Source: Denitrobaculum tricleocarpae (GTDB lineage Bacteria; Pseudomonadota; Alphaproteobacteria; Kiloniellales; Kiloniellaceae). Taken from it: 51,346 nt of DNA. The notes under the pieces are model-generated. The model was not told the DNA's origin. It searched no databases and was given only the letters and a program-made list of their open reading frames with translations. Positions 16,503 through 29,551 of this stretch are shown here, piece by piece. A program made the position numbers and the translations under genes. The stretch is taken from contig NZ_ML660069.1 of NCBI RefSeq assembly GCF_007004665.1, positions 1-51,346 of the forward strand, written 5' to 3'. Each line of letters starts with the position of its first letter. Within the stretch, counting starts at the first letter, position 1.

Positions 16503-18611
16503 TCAGGTGTCCAGAAAGCTGCGCAGTTTCCGCGAACGGCTCGGATGTTTCAGTTTGCGCAAGGCCTTAGCTTCGATCTGTCGAATACGTTCACGTGTGA
16601 CGGAGAACTGCTGACCGACCTCTTCCAGGGTATGATCGGTGTTCATGCCGATGCCGAAGCGCATCCGCAGCACACGCTCTTCACGCGGCGTCAGACTGGC
16701 GAGCACACGGGTCGTGGTCTCACGCAAGTTGGCCTGAATCGCAGCGTCGAGCGGGATAACCGCGTTCTTGTCTTCGATGAAATCGCCCAGATGGCTGTCT
16801 TCCTCGTCGCCGATCGGCGTTTCGAGGGAGATCGGCTCCTTGGCGATCTTCAGGACCTTGCGGACCTTCTCAAGCGGCATGACCAGACGCTCAGCCAGCT
16901 CTTCCGGGGTCGGTTCACGGCCGATCTCGTGCAGCATCTGGCGGCTGGTACGGACCAGCTTGTTGATCGTCTCGATCATATGCACCGGAATACGGATGGT
17001 GCGAGCCTGATCGGCGATCGAGCGCGTGATTGCCTGGCGGATCCACCAGGTGGCGTAGGTCGAGAATTTGTAACCGCGGCGGTATTCGAACTTATCGACC
17101 GCTTTCATGAGGCCGATATTGCCTTCCTGGATGAGATCCAGGAACTGCAGGCCACGGTTGGTATATTTCTTGGCGATCGAGATCACGAGCCGCAGGTTGG
17201 CCTCGACCATCTCGGTCTTGGCTTTGCTGGCTTCACGTTCGCCGGTTTGAACGGTTTTCACGATGCGGCGGAACTCGCCGATCGGCAGGCCGGTCAGATC
17301 GGCAATCTCTGACACCCGCGAGCGGATGGAGACAATGTCCTCGGCATGGCGCTCGGAGAAGGAGGCCCAGCCCTTGCCCGGCATGGTCTTGATCCGCTCG
17401 GTCCAGGTCGGATCCAGTTCGTGCCCGAAGTACTCGTCCAGGAACTGGCTGCGGTTCACGCCGCGCTTTTCCGCCATGCGCAACATTTTACCCTCAAGCC
17501 CGACCAATCCGCGGTTCAGGCCGTAAAGCTGGTCCACCAGCTGCTCGAGGCGGTTGTTGTTGAAGTGGACGCCTTCCATCAGGTCGACCAGCTCGGACTT
17601 CAGCTTCTCGAATTTCTTCTCGGTTGCGGACGCCGCCTTTTCACCTTTTTGAAGGCTCAGGAGGCGTTTTTCCTGCACTTTCGAGAGTTTTTTATAGGTG
17701 TCGGCAATCTGCTCGAGCATCTCGATGACGACGGGCAGCAGTGCCTGCTCCATGGCGGCGAGGGAGATATTGTTTTCTTCCTCTTCCTCGTCGTCGCCGT
17801 CAGTGGACGCGCCTTCTTCGCCCTCGGCCGTCTCGCCTTCTGCAGCGCCTTCTTTCTTGCCGTCGGAGGCCTCGTCATCTGCGGGCTTCGCGGCCCCCTC
17901 AGCCTTCTTCGCGCTGGCTTCCTTTAGGGCCTCTGCCACCTTCGCGGATGGCGCTTTCGCATCGACTTCACCCTCGGCGGCGGCCTCGACCGCGCCGTCT
18001 TCGCCCTCTTCACCTTCTTCGCTCTCGGTGATTTCTTCAGCCGAGGGCCCGGATCCGTAGGTCGCATCAAGATCGATGATGTCGCGCAGCAGCATCCGCC
18101 CCTCGATCAGGGATTCATGCCACTCCAGCAGGGCTCGGATGGTCAGCGGGCTCTCGCAGATGCCGCCGATCATTTTTTCACGGCCGGCTTCGATGCGCTT
18201 GGCGATCGCAATTTCGCCCTCACGCGACAAAAGCTCCACCGAGCCCATCTCGCGCAGGTACATGCGCACCGGGTCATCGGTGCGCCCGATGTCATCGTCG
18301 TTCAGGTTACCGGTCGCGCGTGAGGAGGTTTCCGCGGCCTCTTCGTCCCCCGGCGCCTCTTCCTGCTCCTCGTTCTCGATGACGTTGATGCCCATCTCGG
18401 ACAGCATCGCCATCGTATCTTCGATTTGCTCGGACGACATCTGATCCGGCGGCAAAACCTGGTTCAACTCGTCATAAGTGACGTAACCACGCTCCTTGGC
18501 CTTCTGGATCATCTTCTTGACGGCCGCAGACATACCGTCCATCAGCGGGCCATCGGAGGCTTCGTCGCGCGTTTCTGTTGCTTCGGCGCTTTCGCTTGCC
18601 TTACTCGCCAT
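16503..18611 (-). CDS. rpoD: RNA polymerase primary sigma factor RpoD (sigma-70)
   Basis: Housekeeping sigma factor. The 702-residue product has region 1.1 at the N-terminus ([14 protein letters not shown]), region 1.2 ([11 protein letters not shown]), a non-conserved region carrying a long Glu/Ala/Lys-rich acidic insertion (roughly 205-290), region 2.1-2.4 with [20 protein letters not shown] at 516 onward, region 3, and region 4.2 helix-turn-helix [20 protein letters not shown] (about 656-675). ATG 18611 begins [20 protein letters not shown]. It lies 70 bases downstream of dnaG, the classical dnaG-rpoD arrangement, and ends at a strong terminator. Confidence 0.97.
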   Translation of the reverse strand: MASKASESAEATETRDEASDGPLMDGMSAAVKKMIQKAKERGYVTYDELNQVLPPDQMSSEQIEDTMAMLSEMGINVIENEEQEEAPGDEEAAETSSRATGNLNDDDIGRTDDPVRMYLREMGSVELLSREGEIAIAKRIEAGREKMIGGICESPLTIRALLEWHESLIEGRMLLRDIIDLDATYGSGPSAEEITESEEGEEGEDGAVEAAAEGEVDAKAPSAKVAEALKEASAKKAEGAAKPADDEASDGKKEGAAEGETAEGEEGASTDGDDEEEEENNISLAAMEQALLPVVIEMLEQIADTYKKLSKVQEKRLLSLQKGEKAASATEKKFEKLKSELVDLMEGVHFNNNRLEQLVDQLYGLNRGLVGLEGKMLRMAEKRGVNRSQFLDEYFGHELDPTWTERIKTMPGKGWASFSERHAEDIVSIRSRVSEIADLTGLPIGEFRRIVKTVQTGEREASKAKTEMVEANLRLVISIAKKYTNRGLQFLDLIQEGNIGLMKAVDKFEYRRGYKFSTYATWWIRQAITRSIADQARTIRIPVHMIETINKLVRTSRQMLHEIGREPTPEELAERLVMPLEKVRKVLKIAKEPISLETPIGDEEDSHLGDFIEDKNAVIPLDAAIQANLRETTTRVLASLTPREERVLRMRFGIGMNTDHTLEEVGQQFSVTRERIRQIEAKALRKLKHPSRSRKLRSFLDT

Positions 18612-18681
18612 ACGGTTTGTTACCCCATACCCTAATTACGCGGCGCTCCCCCCGAGCTGCCGACGTGTGTCCATCCACCAG

Positions 18682-20634
18682 TTAATCTAGGTCGCTTGAT
18701 CCCGCGGCCGCAAAGCGATCGAGATCGATCGTCCGGCCTTCGTCCTCTTGCCCAAGCTCTTGACGAGCCCGCACCCGCGCGAGGTGATCTTCGCTCATAT
18801 CCACCGCCAGTTGCCGTGCGGCCTCTTCGGTATCCTCGGCTGCCTGCCGTTCCCGAAACACCGCAAGAACATGGCCAATACCCTCGCGTGCCGCCAGGGA
18901 ATCCGTGGCGGGGCGAGCGAATTTTCCATGTACATAGACATCCGAGCTCAAAAGTTCGCCCAGAAGTCCTGAATACCCTTGTTCGGAGAGGTGGCACTTC
19001 AAAGCATCACTGTCAAGATCTGGTTCGCGTGCGACAAGGTCCAAAAGGGCTTGGCGGAAGTGGTCAAGGTCCTGCGCTTCAAGCCGCAAAAGGGCCAAAT
19101 CCTCGGCATAATCCAGCAATACCTTCGGATGATTAACCAAAGTCGCGAGCAGAACCTGATCCTGACGCCGCCGCAAAAACTCCGGTGACTGCAGGGCGCC
19201 GATCCGCATTGTAGTGGCCTGGTCTCCCCAGCCCCGTCGGCGACCGCTAGATTTATCCCAAGAGCCGCCCCGGCCATACTTGCCTGCGCCGCCATACTTG
19301 CCGCCCCTGTCGCGATGGCGCGCACCGCCGCCGCCACCGGAAAAATTGCCGCCGAAGGCCTGTTGAACACGCTGATCCATCTCGCGCCCATACTCGGCCT
19401 TCAGATCGGGATCGGCGATCTGCGCCACGGTCTTGCGAAGTTCGACCCGCAAGGCAGCCCGGTCCTCAGGCGACGTCATCGGCTTGTCACCCAGCGTCAT
19501 CCGCCAGACCACCTCGGCAAGCGGCTGCGCGCTGTCGAGCACCTGGCGAAAGGCGGCGGCGCCCCGGCTGTTGACCAGGCTATCGGGGTCTTCATTCGGG
19601 GGCAGCACGGCAAATCCCAGGGAACAGCCCGGCTTGAGCATGGGCAAGGCCCGTGTCGCCGCCCGGAAACCTGCCCGCTGTCCCGCCGCGTCGCCGTCCA
19701 GGCACATGGTGGGACGGGGCGCCATACGCCAGAGCTCTTCGATCTGCTCCTCTGTAACCGCGGTCCCGAGCGGGGCCACGGCGGCCGGAAACCCGGCCTG
19801 GGCGAGCGCAATGACATCCATATAGCCTTCGACGACAATAACTTCGCCGGTATCGTGCGCCGCCTGGCGGGCGCGGGCCATATTGTAGAGGACGCGCCCT
19901 TTGTGAAACATCGTGGTTTCCGGCGAATTGAGATACTTGGCCTTTGAGTCTCCGAGCGCCCGGCCGCCGAAGGCAATCACCCGGCCGCGCCGGTCGGTGA
20001 TCGGGAAGGTAATCCGATTAAAGAAGTAATCGCGCAGGCTCTGGGAACTCCGGGGACTGCCCTCATCGCTGTCGGGGCGCTTCATCAAACCCGCATCGAC
20101 CAGCTGGTCGTCGTCATAGCCGCGCGCGTTCATCGCCTTGCGCAAGGCGCCCCGGCTGTCGGGCGCCAAACCGAGGCGGAAGAGCGCCGTGGTCTCTGGC
20201 GAAAGGCCCCTGCGTTCCAGATAGGCACGGGCTTCTTCGCCGCCCGAAGCATGCAGTTGTTCCTGAAACCAGCCGGTTGCGGCGTCCAGCACCTCATAAA
20301 GGTCTGCCCGCCGCTGCGCGGCTTCCCGGTCCATCGGGGTGGAGACCGGCATTTGAAGCCCGGCTTCGTTCGCCAGCTTTTCAGCGGCTTCAGGAAACGC
20401 CAGCCCCTCGGTCCGCATGACGAAACCGATCACATCGCCGTGGGCGCCGCAGCCAAAACAATGAAAGAAGCCTTTATCCTCACTCACCGTAAAGGATGGA
20501 GATTTCTCGTTATGAAAAGGACAGAGACCCGAGTGCTCGCGGCCACGCTTCACCAGCTTGACCTTGCGCCCCACCACACCCGCCAGAGAGACACGGGCGC
20601 GAATTTCATCGAGAAATTCTGTGGAGAGACTCAT
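18682..20634 (-). CDS. dnaG: DNA primase DnaG
   Basis: Synthesises RNA primers at the replication fork. The 650-residue product has the N-terminal CHC2 zinc domain (Cys38, His41, Cys59, Cys62; CPFHNEKSPSF and CFGCGAHGD), the catalytic TOPRIM domain (VVEGYMDVIAL, then DGDAAGQRA) and a C-terminal DnaB-interacting region. Between them, around residues 425-460, is a Gly/Arg-rich low-complexity linker (SGGGGGARHRDRGGKYGG), common in alphaproteobacterial primases. It is followed by rpoD and preceded by yqeY. Confidence 0.96.
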   Translation of the reverse strand: MSLSTEFLDEIRARVSLAGVVGRKVKLVKRGREHSGLCPFHNEKSPSFTVSEDKGFFHCFGCGAHGDVIGFVMRTEGLAFPEAAEKLANEAGLQMPVSTPMDREAAQRRADLYEVLDAATGWFQEQLHASGGEEARAYLERRGLSPETTALFRLGLAPDSRGALRKAMNARGYDDDQLVDAGLMKRPDSDEGSPRSSQSLRDYFFNRITFPITDRRGRVIAFGGRALGDSKAKYLNSPETTMFHKGRVLYNMARARQAAHDTGEVIVVEGYMDVIALAQAGFPAAVAPLGTAVTEEQIEELWRMAPRPTMCLDGDAAGQRAGFRAATRALPMLKPGCSLGFAVLPPNEDPDSLVNSRGAAAFRQVLDSAQPLAEVVWRMTLGDKPMTSPEDRAALRVELRKTVAQIADPDLKAEYGREMDQRVQQAFGGNFSGGGGGARHRDRGGKYGGAGKYGRGGSWDKSSGRRRGWGDQATTMRIGALQSPEFLRRRQDQVLLATLVNHPKVLLDYAEDLALLRLEAQDLDHFRQALLDLVAREPDLDSDALKCHLSEQGYSGLLGELLSSDVYVHGKFARPATDSLAAREGIGHVLAVFRERQAAEDTEEAARQLAVDMSEDHLARVRARQELGQEDEGRTIDLDRFAAAGSSDLD

Positions 20635-20760
20635 GGATCAGGGGTGCCTTTGCGGTTCATCGCTACCAACGTCGCGGCGAGCACAACACTCTAGCAAGAA
20701 AGCACGCAGTCTGTCAGCGGCGTAAGACGTCAATCCGGTCCCGCAGGACCGCACGGCAGG

Positions 20761-21216
20761 TCAGGCGAGCAATTCCTTGACGGTGGCGCTGGCTTTACCG
20801 AAGTCCATCTGACCGGCGAAGCGCTGCTTCAGCTCGGCCATGACCCGGCCCATATCCTTGATGCTCGAGGCATCGAGCTCCGCGATCACCGTGTCGATCG
20901 CCGCACGCATTTCATCTTCGCCCAGGGCCTGGGGCAAAAACTGTTCGATCACGACGATCTCGTTCGCTTCCCGCTCCGCCAGCTCATCACGGCCGGCCTT
21001 AGTGTACATTTCAATGGAGTCCCGGCGCTGCCGGACCATCTTTTGGAGCATCTCCAGGATTTCGTCTTCCGAGATGCCGTCGCTGTTGCCCTTCGAGCGC
21101 CCCGCGATATCGCGGTCTTTAAGCGCCGCCAAAATCAGGCGAAGCGTAGACACAGCAAGGCTCTCTTTCGCCTTCATGGCGTCTTTCAGGGCATCGTTCA
21201 AACGGCTACGCAACAT
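20761..21216 (-). CDS. GatB/YqeY domain protein
   Basis: A 151-residue stand-alone YqeY protein, related to the tRNA-binding tail of the GatB amidotransferase subunit. Conserved segments are MLRSRLNDALKDAMKAKE at the N-terminus, TLRLILAALKDRDI, and MGRVMAELKQRFAGQMDFGK near the C-terminus. The biochemical role of free YqeY proteins is not settled; they are thought to act on or with tRNA. The gene sits just upstream of dnaG on the same strand, a common location in alphaproteobacteria, and diverges from carA. Confidence 0.93.
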   Translation of the reverse strand: MLRSRLNDALKDAMKAKESLAVSTLRLILAALKDRDIAGRSKGNSDGISEDEILEMLQKMVRQRRDSIEMYTKAGRDELAEREANEIVVIEQFLPQALGEDEMRAAIDTVIAELDASSIKDMGRVMAELKQRFAGQMDFGKASATVKELLA

Positions 21217-21335
21217 GCGTTTTGCTCCAGCGGATCGGGAAAGGCGCAGAGACTAGCCGATAGCCTCGGAAAATGCAAAAGATCCTGAATTTTCTAACTA
21301 CCTGATTTTACTGTATTTTTATCGTCGCCTTCCCC

Positions 21336-21364
21336 TTGACCCGATAGGGCCTTTCCCGTAAACA
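21336..21364 (+). promoter_or_regulatory. Possible carA promoter
   Basis: TTGACC (21336-21341), a 17-base spacer and TAAACA (21359-21364). Transcription would begin near 21371, leaving a leader of about 115 bases before carA. The -35 is good and the -10 is weak. Confidence 0.35.
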
Positions 21365-21489
21365 AAGTCCGCGATTATTGGCGACCGCATAAACGTGCCA
21401 GCGACCGCCCCAACCGCCCAGATCAAAGCCTCGATCGACCGCAGGTTTCTCAGCGATGAGGCCTGCGTAAATCTGAAAGACCTGCCGTG

Positions 21490-22746
21490 ATGCCGCAAAC
21501 ACCAATCGAAACGTCCCCGTCCATTGAGACAGGGGCCAATCTTTCTGCGCGTCCGGCAGCCGAAGCCGCCAAACCCGCTCCCTCCTCCCTGCAACAGCCC
21601 GAAGGTGTCACCGCATCCCTGGTGCTGTCCGACGGATCGGTGTTCTGGGGCAAGGGTCTCGGTGCGACCGGAACATCAGTGGGCGAGGTCTGCTTCAACA
21701 CCTCGATGACGGGCTATCAGGAAATCATTACGGACCCCTCCTACGCCGGACAAATCATTACCTTCACTTTTCCCCACATCGGCAACGTCGGCACCAATCA
21801 GGAAGACATTGAAACGAAGACGCCGGCGGCCCGCGGCGTGGTCATTCGCCTTGACATCACGGAGCCCTCGAACTGGCGGGCGGTTCAACATCTGGATGCC
21901 TGGCTGAAATCCCAAAACCTGATCGGCATTGCCGGGGTCGACACCCGGGCCCTGACCCGGCGTATCCGCGACCTGGGCGCGCCGCAGGGCTGCATTGCCC
22001 ATGCTGCGGACGGCAATCTGGCCGTCGACAGCTATCAGGCGGAAGCTGCTCAGTGGGCTGGCCTCGAAGGTATGGACCTGGCCGCGGAGGTCACCACGCG
22101 GCAAACTTACAAATGGGAGCAGACCGGTTGGTCGCTGAGCGATGGCTACGGCACGCTCTCGGAAGCCAGGCATCATGTGGTTGCTGTCGACTACGGGGCA
22201 AAACACAACATTCTGCGCTGTCTCGCGTCCGAAGGCTGCCGGGTCACGGTTGTATCCGCCTCGGCAACCGCAGATGAGATTTTGGCGCAGGCGCCCGATG
22301 GCATCTTCCTCTCAAACGGCCCCGGTGATCCGGCTGCAACCGGCGTCTATGCCGTCCCGACGCTGCGGACTCTGCTCGACAAGGGCCTTCCGGTGTTTGG
22401 CATCTGTCTCGGTCACCAGATCCTGGCTCTGGCTCTGGGCGCGAAAACCCACAAGATGCATCTGGGGCATCGCGGCGGGAACCATCCGGTTAAGGACCTG
22501 ACCACGGGCAAGGTGGAAATCACCAGCCAGAACCATGGTTTTGTGGTCGACGCCACGTCCCTGCCAGAGGGCGTCGAAGAAACGCATATCTCGCTTTTCG
22601 ATAAAACCAACGAAGGCCTGCGGGTGAAAGACCGTCCGGTCTTTTCGGTACAATACCACCCGGAAGCCAGTCCGGGTCCGCAAGACAGCCATTACCTCTT
22701 CAAGCGCTTTGTGGATTTGTTGGACGAACGCGCCAAGAGCAATTGA
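21490..22746 (+). CDS. carA: Carbamoyl-phosphate synthase small subunit (glutamine amidotransferase)
   Basis: Hydrolyses glutamine and delivers ammonia to CarB for carbamoyl phosphate, the precursor of arginine and pyrimidines. The 418-residue product has an N-terminal CPSase small-chain domain (TSMTGYQEIITDPSYAGQII) and a class I amidotransferase domain with catalytic Cys in FGICLGHQ (about 306) and His/Glu in QYHPEASPGP (about 390 and 392). A 35-residue Ala/Pro-rich N-terminal extension precedes the conserved part. GTG 21487 directly precedes ATG 21490; either could be used. It lies 78 bases upstream of carB. Confidence 0.96.
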   Translation: MPQTPIETSPSIETGANLSARPAAEAAKPAPSSLQQPEGVTASLVLSDGSVFWGKGLGATGTSVGEVCFNTSMTGYQEIITDPSYAGQIITFTFPHIGNVGTNQEDIETKTPAARGVVIRLDITEPSNWRAVQHLDAWLKSQNLIGIAGVDTRALTRRIRDLGAPQGCIAHAADGNLAVDSYQAEAAQWAGLEGMDLAAEVTTRQTYKWEQTGWSLSDGYGTLSEARHHVVAVDYGAKHNILRCLASEGCRVTVVSASATADEILAQAPDGIFLSNGPGDPAATGVYAVPTLRTLLDKGLPVFGICLGHQILALALGAKTHKMHLGHRGGNHPVKDLTTGKVEITSQNHGFVVDATSLPEGVEETHISLFDKTNEGLRVKDRPVFSVQYHPEASPGPQDSHYLFKRFVDLLDERAKSN

Positions 22747-22824
22747 TTACGTAACTGATAAACCGACCGCTGCAACGCAGACGTCAACGGGAAGCCGACT
22801 GGAACGCCAGCGGAACTTACGAAG

Positions 22825-26100
<3,276 letters not shown>

Positions 26101-26172
26101 CGCGGCGAATTTGAGTGAACCGCGCAGTTTCTTCAAACCTTTAGTGATAAGTTAGGTGGCGGACGTACGCCG

Positions 26173-26649
26173 ATGAGTGAGAGATTCCCAATGAGCGCGG
26201 ACGGCTTGAACCGTCTGGAAGATGAGCTGAGACAACTGAAGAGCGTCGAGCGGCCGGCCGTGATCCGCGCCATCGCCGAAGCCCGTGAGCACGGCGATCT
26301 CTCGGAGAACGCCGAATACCACGCGGCGCGCGAACGCCAGAGCTTTATCGAAGGCCGCGTCATGGAGCTGGAAGACAAGATTTCCCGCGCGGAAGTCATT
26401 GATGTCTCTAAGCTTTCCGGCGACACCGTCAAGTTCGGCGCCACGGTGACCATCGTCGATGAAGACACCGATGAAGAGATCACCTACCAACTGGTCGGCG
26501 ATGTGGAAGCGGACGTGAAGCAGGGCCGTCTGGCCATTTCCGCGCCGCTGGCACGGGCCATGATCGGCAAGGAAGTCGGCGATTCCGTCGAGTTGAGCAC
26601 GCCCTCGACCGAGAAGAGCTACGAGATTCTCTCGATCAAATACGTCTGA
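26173..26649 (+). CDS. greA: Transcription elongation factor GreA
   Basis: Rescues backtracked RNA polymerase by stimulating transcript cleavage. At 158 residues it has the family length. The N-terminal coiled coil carries the acidic tip ([18 protein letters not shown]), and the C-terminal FKBP-like domain ends [17 protein letters not shown]...YEILSI. It lies 72 bases downstream of carB on the same strand, a frequent neighbour order in proteobacteria. Confidence 0.96.
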   Translation: MSERFPMSADGLNRLEDELRQLKSVERPAVIRAIAEAREHGDLSENAEYHAARERQSFIEGRVMELEDKISRAEVIDVSKLSGDTVKFGATVTIVDEDTDEEITYQLVGDVEADVKQGRLAISAPLARAMIGKEVGDSVELSTPSTEKSYEILSIKYV

Positions 26650-26943
26650 CGTCAGGCTTCTGCTCCCGGCCCCAAGCACCCAGATTTGAGATCGGTTCGG
26701 CCCCTCGGCGCGCTGCGTTGAGGGTTCGTCCCCGCGCGCGGCAAGCCCGCCTCCGGCCTTTTCGTTTTGACGTTTTTATCCCCCGGATGCGCCCTCTTAT
26801 CCCCCAGAAACAAAACGTTATGACATACAAATGCCACAGCTTCGGCCAAATGCCACAGCTTCGGCGATCGGTGCCGCTGAAGCATGCCCGTGCTCACAAA
26901 TCACTTGAAGTCGGGGGATATCTCAGAGGGGACAGCCGTCGGT

Positions 26944-27337
26944 TTTTGGTGAGCATTTTTCGCTCGTCATTTTCGGTCGGCATTTTTTCGGCCGTCATTT
27001 TGATCGTCATTTCTTTGGGGCGGGGGCATTTTCCCCAAAGGCCGGGAAGGTGATTTCAGACGCGGGCGTGAGCACAAGTCGGGGGCTTGAGCGCAAGTCG
27101 GGGGCGTGAGTCGCGAGTCCGGGGGGTAAGTCAGAATTATGGAAGGCGAGTCAGAATTCGTGGTAACAGCCAGGAGCCATTCCGCGCCGGACAACCCCAC
27201 GCCGAACAACCCCACGCCGGACAACCCCAAGCCGGGCAACGCCGCGCCGACCGATTTCCTGTTCCCGGACGGCTTGGCTTATTCCCCGGCGGGCTGTTGA
27301 TTCCCCGGCGGCCTTTTTATTCCCCGGCGGGCGGCTA
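26944..27337. repeat. Cluster of four unrelated short tandem repeats
   Basis: The gap between greA and the Lrp gene (26650-27334) has no gene I can support. Its right half is a patchwork: CGTCATTTT-type units near 26960-27015; units of GTGAGCACAAGTCGGGGGC type near 27066-27125; a 15-base unit CCGGACAACCCCACG repeated four to five times near 27187-27260; and ATTCCCCGGCGGG units near 27300-27337. The left half is plain sequence with no clear terminator. Chance open frames cross it in several directions. Confidence 0.65.
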
Positions 27338-27832
27338 CTCCGCGACGGGCTCCAGGCCGGATTCCAGATCGATCGGCACACCGGGGCGCCACTTGGAGGT
27401 CCGGATGACCTGGATGGTCTGCACGGTGACCACGTGAGGTAACGCGGTCAGCTTGGTGGTCAGCTCGTTTTCGTGGGCGGTGTTGCGGGCGACCAGCTTC
27501 AGGACGAAGTCATGGGGGCCGCGTGCCATGTTGCATTCGCGCACCTCGCGCCAGTCGGCCAGGGTCGCCTCGAATTCCGAGAGCACGGCTTCCGACTGGG
27601 CGTCCAGGCCGACCAGGGCGAAGAAGCTGACCTCGAAGCCCAGTTCCTCGGCGTCCAGTTCGGCGTGATAGCCGCGGATGTAACCGGCCTCCTCCAGCGC
27701 GCGCACCCGGCGCAGACAGGGCGGCGCGGAGATGCCCGCGCGGCGCGCCAGCTCCACGTTGGTGATCCGCCCATCTTCCTGAAGATCCTGGAGAATTTGG
27801 AGATCGATCCGGTCGAGTTTTACCCGGCGCAT
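27335..27832 (-). CDS. Lrp/AsnC-family transcriptional regulator
   Basis: Amino-acid-responsive DNA-binding protein. The 165-residue product has an N-terminal winged helix (KLDRIDLQILQDLQEDGRIT, NVELARRAGISAPPCLRRVR) and a C-terminal RAM ligand-binding domain. I chose ATG 27832, with AAGGGA upstream; a TTG at 27853 would add seven residues. The stop overlaps the edge of the tandem-repeat cluster. The target is not evident, since no amino-acid transport or catabolic gene lies nearby. Confidence 0.93.
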   Translation of the reverse strand: MRRVKLDRIDLQILQDLQEDGRITNVELARRAGISAPPCLRRVRALEEAGYIRGYHAELDAEELGFEVSFFALVGLDAQSEAVLSEFEATLADWREVRECNMARGPHDFVLKLVARNTAHENELTTKLTALPHVVTVQTIQVIRTSKWRPGVPIDLESGLEPVAE

Positions 27833-28086
27833 AGGCCATCCCTTGGAAAACAATTCAGCTTATTCGCTCGCAGATTCGCGCAACAATATTACCCAGGCTC
27901 GCCGCATACGCAAGAGCGCAGACGGTCCCGGGAGCCTGTTTTAACCGCGTCATCCCGGTCATTCGCCTGCGCTGATTTCCGCCTTCATGAAAGCGCAAGC
28001 AAAGCTTGCCCTGACTTTATCGAGGGGCGATAGTCGCGCGCGCATTTGAGTGAAAATCCATGACCGACAGACAAGAGAGCGATACC

Positions 28087-28111
28087 GTGAGAGCGACGCC
28101 GTGAGAGCGAC
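28087..28111 (+). repeat. 14-bp tandem duplication at the start of the ELM1 gene
   Basis: GTGAGAGCGAC-GCC is followed directly by GTGAGAGCGAC. The period is 14 bases, so it shifts frame. Deleting one unit joins an upstream ATG (28060) in frame to the conserved part of the downstream gene. Confidence 0.75.
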
Positions 28112-29096
28112 CTGCTGGGCCATGAGCGAGGGCCATGCCGGCATGGAAGTCCCGGCGGTGGCGCTGGCACGGGCGCTGGGGTTGGAGCCCGAGATAAAGC
28201 GGGTGAAAATCCGCAAACCCTGGCGCTGGATACCACCGCGCTTTCTGCCCGCCCCCCTCTCCTATGCCGGACCCGATGGCGATGTGCTTGCACCGCCTTG
28301 GCCCGACGTCATCATCACCTGCGGCCGTCAGGCGGTCGCGCCCGCCGCGGAGATCCGCCGCCGCTCAGCCGGTCTGGCAGGGGCCAAGACCTTCGCCATC
28401 CATATCCAGAACCCCAGAGTGCCCTTCGGCTGGTTCGATGTGGTCGTCGCGCCGGAGCACGACCAAATCTCAGGCCCTAACGTCATCACCGGGCGCGGCA
28501 GCATCAACGGCATCACGCCGGAGCGCCTGGCCCAGGCGGCAGAGGAATTCGCCCCGCGTTATGCCGCTCTGCCCCGCCCCCTGATCGGCGTGATCATCGG
28601 CGGTGCCAACCGGGTCTATAAAATGGATGCCCCGGTGGTCGAGCGTCTGACAGCACAGCTGGCCGCGCTCGCCCGCGACAAGGGCGCCGGGCTGGCGGTC
28701 ACGACCTCCCGGCGAACCGGCGCTGCCAACGAGGCGATCCTGCGCGCCGGGCTGGCGGACACGGCAGCGGACATCTGGGACGGCACAGGCGCCAACCCCT
28801 ACTTCGGCATCCTGGCCCTGGCCGATAACCTGCTGGTGACCGGCGATTCCGTCAACATGGTCTCGGAAGCCGCAACCACGGGCAAGCCGGTCCAGGTGAT
28901 CGAGCTGGCGGGCGGTTCGGCCAAGTTCAAACGCTTCCACGACTCCCTGCGCAGGGACGGCATCACCCGCCCCTTCACCGGCGAACTGGAAAGCTGGAGC
29001 TACCCGCCCCTCAGCGAGACCGCCCGCATCGCCGAAGAGATCCGCACCCGGATGCCCGAGGCATTGCGGGCGCGGCTGAACCCCGGATCTTTGTGA
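28101..29096 (+). CDS. ELM1/DUF1022-family protein
   Basis: Member of the family named for plant mitochondrial fission protein ELM1, widespread in alphaproteobacteria, with a glycosyltransferase-like fold; bacterial function unknown. Recognisable segments are CWAMSEGHAGMEVPAVALARALG at the start, PRVPFGWFDVVVAPEHDQ, PLIGVIIGGANRVYKM, and TGDSVNMVSEAATTGKPVQV near the C-terminus. The frame is open from GTG 28050; GTG 28101 and ATG 28122 are other starts, and none has a good ribosome binding site. A 14-bp duplication at 28087-28111 seems to have put the ancestral ATG (28060) out of frame. Expression may be reduced. I use 28101 because it falls at the first conserved residues. Confidence 0.8.
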   Translation: MRATCWAMSEGHAGMEVPAVALARALGLEPEIKRVKIRKPWRWIPPRFLPAPLSYAGPDGDVLAPPWPDVIITCGRQAVAPAAEIRRRSAGLAGAKTFAIHIQNPRVPFGWFDVVVAPEHDQISGPNVITGRGSINGITPERLAQAAEEFAPRYAALPRPLIGVIIGGANRVYKMDAPVVERLTAQLAALARDKGAGLAVTTSRRTGAANEAILRAGLADTAADIWDGTGANPYFGILALADNLLVTGDSVNMVSEAATTGKPVQVIELAGGSAKFKRFHDSLRRDGITRPFTGELESWSYPPLSETARIAEEIRTRMPEALRARLNPGSL

Positions 29097-29128
29097 AGCC
29101 ATCCCCGCCACCGGATCTACCCGGCCTC

Positions 29129-29388
29129 CCCCCTGGCACGCAAAGAGCGACGGCAAGCTGATCCTGCACAACGGCAATGGCGAGCTGCTGGCCACCTGCG
29201 AAGTGCAGATCGCCTGCGGCGGGTCGTTGCTGCGGCGGGTGTAGGAGATGTTCGAGGCCGAGGAAGTGAAGGCCGCGGGCGGGGACGGTTACATGCTGAT
29301 CCGGGACGTGACCTGTAGGTTATTTGGGTATCATGGGCCGGTTAAGGGGGAGAGCGCGTTTAGCTTTGACCATATGTTTGGGTTTTAG
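29129..29388 (+). pseudogene. Decayed gene fragment with in-frame stop
   Basis: One frame reads protein-like on both sides of an in-frame TAG at 29242-29244: ILHNGNGELLATCEVQIACGG before it and FEAEEVKAAGGDGYMLIRDV then CRLFGYHGPVKGESAFSFDH after it, ending at TAG 29386. There is no start codon in context. I do not recognise the family. GC-rich codon use matches the chromosome, not the island that follows, so this looks like a chromosomal gene whose front was lost. Confidence 0.5.
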
Positions 29389-29551
29389 ACAGAACATCTA
29401 TAGACAAGCACTTGATATACGTAGAAAACGTGGGCACAGAATAGGTTACCCACACAAGGTTCGTTCATTAAGCAAACTTCGTATTGCACGCATAGGACTG
29501 AGTACGGTTTCCTGCTAAAATTGAACCATCTCTGAGGACGAAATAGTTCAA

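Noticed and set aside
27185-27262. Possible CRISPR array from evenly spaced repeats
   Set aside because: The 15-base units are directly contiguous with no unique spacers, and no cas genes are present. It is a simple tandem repeat.
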